Positions 58,308-64,000 of a stretch of DNA of 64,000 nt are shown here, piece by piece. Made by a program: the position numbers and the translations under genes. The DNA lies in the NCBI GenBank assembly GCA_028583405.1, contig CM053246.1, positions 6,417,620 to 6,481,619 of the forward strand, in the 5' to 3' direction. Under the pieces are notes generated by a model. That model was not told where the DNA came from. It saw nothing but the letters and a program-made list of their open reading frames with translations, and searched no databases. The stretch comes from Pogonophryne albipinna (Eukaryota > Chordata > Actinopteri > Perciformes > Artedidraconidae). How positions within the stretch are numbered: the first letter of the stretch is position 1; the number at the start of each line of letters is the position of its first letter.

Positions 58308-58719
58308 TGTTACGTTCCCTCCAAGTCTAGGGGTACCAAGGGGAGTAACAAAACACAAGGATGACCAAGCACGACAAAAAAGAGAGAAAACCGATCTCTG
58401 GAGTAACGAACAGGTCGTTTAATGAACAAGACAGGAACACGGGCTCACCAGCCAACTTGCACAGAATTCGAAAGAATCGATATATCTAGGAGCACATCTC
58501 CTATCAATCGGCAAGACACAGTTTTGTACACAGGCAGCCAGAGGAGGAAAAAGGAGGCCTCACTGCAGTCTTCCTCCGGTCCTATATGGAGGCTCTGATT
58601 GGGAATTAGGAGCACCTGGGGAGAGGCTGCACCTGGGGACAATCAGGCTGCACCTGGGGAGTCAGAGGGAGAGAGAGAAAGACACACCCACACCCACACA
58701 AACACTACGGCACGTAACA
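58308..58719 (-). repeat. Element B 5' LTR
   Basis: 412 bp. Ends TGTTACGT and GTAACA, perfect short inverted repeats. ATTAAA near 58416 (minus) may serve as the poly(A) signal. Confidence 0.9.
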
Positions 58720-58724
58720 ACTGG

Positions 58725-59836
58725 GAACACTGGAGATATTCCCCAACATCTGGAAATACTCAATCACTTGCCTGACTTTTAGGCTCTGTGACCGAGAGTT
58801 GACCGGTCATTAAACTGAGAATGAGTGCAGCAGCACATTCTTTAAAGGAGATAACGAGTCAGGGTTGGTCGTAAATGTCAACAGGCAGAAAGGTTGAATA
58901 TCTAGAAGTAAAGACAGAAATATTCTTTGACAGATCCACTCTTTTTATCATTTATAATAACCTTAAAACATTAGTCTAATAATAATTTGGTCAATACTTC
59001 AATCAATAGGCGTCTTCAGATTTGAGTGTGGTTTTACACAACATCCATTACATCACAAAGTAGAATAAGATTGAAACATTCAATCACAATGATTGATACA
59101 ACCAATCATAACAGAAAAAATCATCTCTCATCAATGTTTGGATCATCTTTTGTCAAAAACACAATAATGAACACACATAAAACACAGATGCATTATAGCA
59201 AAAACATCTATTTCAAAATAATATGTTTTAACAATTAACCATTTGTTGATCTCACTTATCAAACTATACAATCCAAACCAGCTTGCAGTTTAAAGATTTA
59301 CTTCAAGGCAATCACTAGTCAAAAGTATTTTTAAACTCAGGACCATAAGAGATCCAGCTAAGGTATACAATTCACAGTTGTGATTTGATCAATCTGTAAT
59401 CTGCAAAATTGCAGTGTCTTCAAATTTAGGATTACATTTACGTTTACTTCATTACATATTAAATCAAAAGACTATGGCATGATAACATAATTACATTACT
59501 TCAACTATCAATCATTATGTCATTTCAAAATCTGAAGGGAAAATCAAACAATTCTCAAAATGTTTAACAATCTGAAAAGGAAAAGTTAGGCAAATATTCA
59601 AAGACTTTTGTAAAAACCTGGAAAGGAAGGATTAAACATTCTTAAAACTTGAAACATCATTTTAGGTCTGTCTGTGCATGGGTAATACATTGAAGAGTAG
59701 TGTTGTTAAGCCTGTTTGCAGGACAATTAAGGATATTAACATTATCTGTTATAATATTAGAAATATTTTATTTTTCAATACCTTATAATCTGAAAATATC
59801 AATTAATTTATTTTGTTTAGTGTGAAAGTGTAATCT
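58725..59836. other. AT-rich intergenic stretch
   Basis: Continues the flank of element B. No element ends, no coding frame beyond a 70-codon chance ORF. Confidence 0.5.
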
Positions 59837-60548
59837 GGGGCCTCATTTATAAAGGTATATACGCTAAAAAAATGGCGTACGGCAGTTTCTACGCAATGTT
59901 TGCGATTTATAAAATACTAACTTGACGGGACTTGCGACACCGTTGGCAGAAGGAAGAATGGGGAGAAATATGTGGAAATAATACCATAAACAAAATGTTA
60001 CCTCTCATTTATCATATGAAGAATTCATTTTCAAACATTGATTAAAGCCAATCTTAAAATGATTAAACAAACGCCTGTTTGAGACTCCTCAGTGCACACA
60101 AAAACATAACTTGGAGAAATAAATAAATACGGATATGTTATTTAAAACCACCTCGAATATGTTGTGTTAATGTTATGAAATGTTTTCTCATAAATGATGC
60201 GGTTTTGCATTTCTATAGGTTGTAGATACGAGCATGGTTTTATATACTACCATGTTTAATCATGTTTTATGCCGTTTGCTAAGACTTGATAAGTCGCTCA
60301 TAAAACACAGGAGGTATGGAAACTAAGAACACCATATGTGGTAAATTGTACAGCTAATATAACACAACACATTAGTTGTATTTCCTTTAACTGGTGGATA
60401 TAGAGTTGCTGCAGTGGAGACGCTGCGCACAGCTGATCGACAGCTGGGACACAAACCACCAAATACGAAAACATAATTCTTTTGGATTTCTACTACGTAA
60501 GCAACCTTCCCACGTGAATCCTACGCACGGCGTTATAAATGAGGCCCC
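59837..60548. mobile_element. MITE with GGGGCCTCATTTATAA ends
   Basis: Ends GGGGCCTCATTTATAA and TTATAAATGAGGCCCC are 16-bp inverted repeats. CGTA-bearing subterminal repeats (ATGGCGTACGGCA; CTACGCACGGCG) follow. 712 bp without transposase. Such ends occur in PIF/Harbinger-type elements; the target duplication is unclear. Confidence 0.65.
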
Positions 60549-61702
60549 TGATCTGACAAAATATATTTATCACCACTATTTAACACATGTCTGTTCATTG
60601 GAAATATAAAAAACAATCATTAATTGTACATCTGTAAACATCTGGTCATTCAATTCAAATGTTATCTTTGTACGAGAGCTGAAAGAACATGTCCTCCTGA
60701 CTCGTTCTCCTCCTCTCTTTATGAGTGTCTGGTGTGTGTAAAGGCATCCTGATACTGTAGATTAGCACTGAGGTGCTGATTGTCTCAAACTCTTCTTCAT
60801 CAGAGCGCCATATTTCAACCCCCCCAATTGCTCTGCTTTTGTGTGGCTCATTCAATGAGCACTGTAGTTGATCCCCTCAGTGAAATGGAGGCTCATCTGC
60901 CTGCATTCCTTCCGCTATCTGCTTGAGAGCAGTGCAACTGCGTATTCCAAATGGCGCATCCAGGTGTCCCCCCCCTGATGGGAGAGGTTAGGCAGACATC
61001 TGCTCCTCCAAGAAACAAGGAACCTTGTATTACAGTATAGAAGCCTCTGAAGCCCTCGCTCGTCCTGCAGGGTTGTCTGCTTGAGCCCACCGAGCAGAAA
61101 GATGAAGAAGCATCCCATCTCCTCAGAAAGTTGAAGATTAGAATCCTCTCATCTCGAACGACCTCGTGCTTCCTTGCCCGTGGATGGGGGTGCCCTCTGC
61201 AGCCGGAGAGTGTGACCCTCTCTCTCTGACCCTTGGCCTTGAGAGCTGTCCTATTATGGGGTTAACACTTGATAGGGATGTTTTCCTGAGTGAAGACCAC
61301 TCAAGGCAATGGATTAGCACATTATCATTTAATTACAAAAATAGGATAGGCCTATTATTTGGGAGCCTTCCTGACACATGCACATGCATAAATGTAAGGT
61401 TTGTGTTAGTCAATTAACATGCAAGAATCATATACTCATCTGTCCAAAGCAGAGAAATGTTATTGTAATTTAAAGGTGAGCTAGTCCCTGTGGATATAAC
61501 CCCTTCTCAATGATTCTAAATGTTATATTAATTCACCATTTTCCGTTTGATAAAATATTAGTTTAGAAATACATTTCCTCTTCCATAAAACATAGGTTTG
61601 AGAAATAAATGTTCCAATATAAAAGCAATTACACAATATAATTGACTCTTCCCTCCCTTTTCTTACATATGTCACATATGAAATAATAACTTAGGAGTCT
61701 AT
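60549..61702. other. Unassigned sequence, more GC-rich at 60680-61250
   Basis: Short ORFs on both strands, none recognised. It differs in composition from the AT-rich flanks and shows no element ends, so it may be unique genomic sequence. Confidence 0.35.
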
Positions 61703-61706
61703 TTAA

Positions 61707-62818
61707 CCTCTTAAGCCCCACGGACCCGAGCTCGGGTCCGAAAATGCTATATATGTAGCAACAGTGCTATATCTGAAGTGTCATTCATGAAACTATTAAT
61801 ATTCCATACCCATCTGACCGGAGGAAACTTGGCTAACTGACGATACGAAAAAAAAAAAGTTTTTCGAAAAATAAGTCTCACAAGAAGCCTCTAAATGAGC
61901 CCATGGCAATAACGGGCAATTGCTATTTCTGCTCATAACTCACAAAAACGATCATTTATAATTCATACTTTCTGCACAAACAACACATTTTCTGAAAGCT
62001 GAGATTCCACAGATTCCATGGGTATACACCCCTTCACTACAGGCACAACATTAACCGAGCTAGCAGCCAGAACATAGCAAGTAAACAATATCAGTTTTCA
62101 AATTCATGACAATAATTAGGTCTTACCTTGGCTGTTTTGTGATCAAAAGTTGTGTTCAAAGGAATAAAAACGCTGCTCAAGGTTAATCCAATGTCTCTTG
62201 TCACTTTAAAATGATTACTGATAATCAATCCTTTCATTCACGGCAGAAGAGTAGGTCCAACGATTAACAGTCCGTGGCTTCAGCTGCGGGAGATGCAGTT
62301 TACGCATAGCTCCCCCTCCGCAGGCGTAACGTATTTACGTATTTTGAAACTGCCACTCGATTTGATTGGCTCTAACGATTCAAAAAAGGTGTTAATCCCC
62401 CAAATCGACCAATGGGTTCCAGAGATAGGATCTTGCGTAAGTGTAAATAAAGGCAGTATAGCTGGTTTACGCACACCCCACTCTTTTTACGCAGCATACT
62501 ATGCATAGCATAGCATGTCCCGCGGCGACAGGAGAGCAGAGAACGGCAGATCGATCAGCAAGATTTGTTTTCTTTGTCTTCATTGTAACAATGGCAGCCA
62601 GAAAGAAGACTTTTTTGTCCGTAGAGGAGGCATTGGACATCGTATTTCAGGACTCTCCGTCGGAAGATAGTGATCTCATCAAGCATAAAGGGGACAGTAA
62701 TGACTCTGATTATGAACCTCCGTCACCGGAAAGGTATGTAATCTCTCTGTTTGTATCTATTACTTATTTATTTGGTGTAAGAGTATTCATCTGTTTTTAT
62801 CTTTTTGTTATTCATTTG
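61707..62818 (+). mobile_element. piggyBac-like element, 5' part
   Basis: TTAA at 61703-61706 is followed by CCTCTTAAGCCCCACGGACC and the palindrome GGACCCGAGCTCGGGTCC. A leader of about 880 bp leads to a first exon. The right end lies outside the window or has been lost. Confidence 0.5.
62591..62733 (+). pseudogene. piggyBac-derived transposase, possible first exon
   Basis: ATG at 62591 starts MAARKKTFLSVEEALDIVFQ, then an acidic Ser/Asp part (DSPSEDSD, DSNDSDYEPPSP). It ends at an AAAG/GTATGT donor (62734). A basic start followed by an acidic Ser-rich stretch is usual for piggyBac-derived transposases. The catalytic part is not in the window up to the insertion at 62819. Confidence 0.4.
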
Positions 62819-62968
62819 CAGAGATGGGGTCGTTACTAAAAAAAAGCAATATATTACATATTACATATTACTTTAAAAAAAAGGTAATATATTACACTAC
62901 TTCGTTACTCTCTACATAAAGTAACTCGTTACTTTACTCGTTACTTTACTCGTTACTTTACTCGCAGG
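62819..62968 (+). mobile_element. hAT terminus (CAGAGATGGGG) with TTACTCG repeats
   Basis: CAGAGATGGGGTCGTTACT followed by ATATTAC and TTTACTCGTTAC repeats resembles common fish non-autonomous hATs. The other end was not found. Confidence 0.5.
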
Positions 62969-64000
62969 GTATATATTATGTTTGAATAGAGGATTCCTAA
63001 TATTGTTTGCCGAGACCAAGATTAATGACCCATCAGCATTTAAAGTCTAATATCCCTGCACATGCAGCAATGACATTTCTGCTGCTATCTTTGCAAAACG
63101 AGTTAACAGTCACATTTTATCTGGATGAGTGCTGCAGAATACCGTTTTTATAAGGGATGTATATGTGTGTGTGTCTTTCATATTAAACATGATCGCTGGT
63201 AGATAGCCACAGAAGTCGTAACACAGTTTAACCTGGGCGGATCCCATTTTACCATGGGCGAATCACAGTTTACCTGAGAGGATCACAGTTTAACACAGCT
63301 GAAAACTTCTCCACGCTGCTTTCAAACTCTGAGTAAACAACGTGTGCTTCACTTGGAGGCTGTCTGAAGGTGTACACATGTCTCAGATGGACTTGGTATC
63401 ACATTAAGAACGATATTCAGTAATAAGTCTGGCAACAATAGCTGGTTTAAATGATTTATTGGAGCTCGCAATGTTTTGAACAGACATCCCCAGTCAACTC
63501 GTTTTTCTTTTTGTAGTCCTCGCTGTTCGCGTCCGGATATCTCCATCGTAACCACAACCTCACACACTGGTACTGAATGTGCATCAAAGTCTTCCTACCG
63601 AGCCAAATATACCAAAAGATTTATGTAAACGACAGAAGAAGCGATCGAAATGTGTATTTCAGTCGAAGGCCACGCCTCCACATCTGTCAACCAGTTGATC
63701 GGGGAACCAGTTAATCCGGAACACCGGCCCGCCCCTCCCTGCAGGCAGATCACGCAGACTGCAAAAGTTTCAAATGTTCTCTTTAGTTCAGTTTCCATTG
63801 TCGCATAAGACTGATCCAGATCCTGAATGCTTTCCTATCTGACCATGGCTGTCCTCTGTCTCCTGCTATCTGTATATTTTGCGCAGTCTATCTCTGTTCA
63901 CGCTGTTGCGTCGGCGTGTTCTCCTGCGTGTTGGCCATGTGTTGCACTGGAACCAGACACCGCAAAGACTTCAGCCGAGCACGTACGAACTGCGCATGCG
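62969..64000. other. No gene recognised
   Basis: Contains GGCGGATCCCATTTTACC and two similar 24-bp units with GATCACAGTTTA at 63230-63295. The last 20 bases end in CTGCGCATGCG, an NRF1-like site. Short frames only. Confidence 0.4.

Larger units (their letters stand above)
51570..58719 (-). mobile_element. Element B: Gmr1-type LTR retrotransposon
   Basis: The target duplication ACTGG lies at 51565-51569 and 58720-58724. LTRs 58308-58719 (5') and 51570-51977 (3') differ at roughly 2% of sites. Order on the minus strand: gag, knuckle, protease, integrase, reverse transcriptase, RNase H. It is 7.15 kb, of which 1.2 kb is a TTAA element. It differs widely from A in sequence, so it is a separate family. 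Confidence 0.92.

Overview
The window is vertebrate, almost certainly teleost fish, DNA. It holds one recognisable host gene: the 3' two-thirds of the left-end 4.35 kb is a five-exon carnitine palmitoyltransferase 2 gene (CPT2) on the minus strand, cut by the window edge in its last exon. Nearly everything else is transposable-element DNA: Rex3-like LINE with a GATG-type tail, tRNA-derived SINEs, many hAT elements with 8-bp target duplications, TTAA-type elements, a Mutator-like element and several LTR elements. No rRNA, functional tRNA or CRISPR array was seen. The species cannot be named from this.

Layout. 1-4.35 kb: CPT2, with a TTAA-flanked MITE in intron 2. 4.43-24.2 kb: a stack of insertions beginning about 80 bp upstream of the CPT2 start codon. 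An inverted-repeat element is split by a hAT (4898-23301, TSD CGCATGCA). That hAT holds a second hAT (5175-16253), which holds a Mutator-like element (9954-15933, 9-bp TSD), which holds a third hAT (10019-11340) and a small TG...CA element (11827-13715), itself split by a fourth hAT (11994-13672). The outer hAT also holds a small non-coding LTR element (D, 16926-18952, minus) and a LINE (19504-22888, minus) broken by a single nonsense codon.

24.2-28.8 kb: mixed repeats, including a zinc-finger (ZMYM/TTF type) hAT remnant. 28.8-43.0 kb: LTR element A (plus), whose 3' LTR is split by a 7.7-kb endogenous retrovirus C with about 98% identical LTRs and a decayed interior. 43.0-48.2 kb: tandem 331-bp repeats, a TTAA element with a hAT inside it, a 200-bp CA array and a hAT terminus. 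48.2-51.5 kb: AT-rich DNA with SINEs. 51.57-58.72 kb: LTR element B (minus), whose gag is split by a second copy of the TTAA element. 58.7-64 kb: AT-rich DNA, a MITE, and a piggyBac-like 5' end with a first exon.

The most notable content is the pair of LTR elements A and B. Both encode Gag with a SCAN-like capsid segment and a CCHC knuckle, then protease, integrase, reverse transcriptase and RNase H in that order. Integrase before reverse transcriptase in a Ty3/gypsy-type polymerase is the hallmark of the Gmr1-type group first known from cod. All reading frames of A and B carry frameshifts or insertions, so neither copy looks active. Elements C and D share an unusual 20-nt primer binding site and no intact proteins, which suggests mobilisation in trans.
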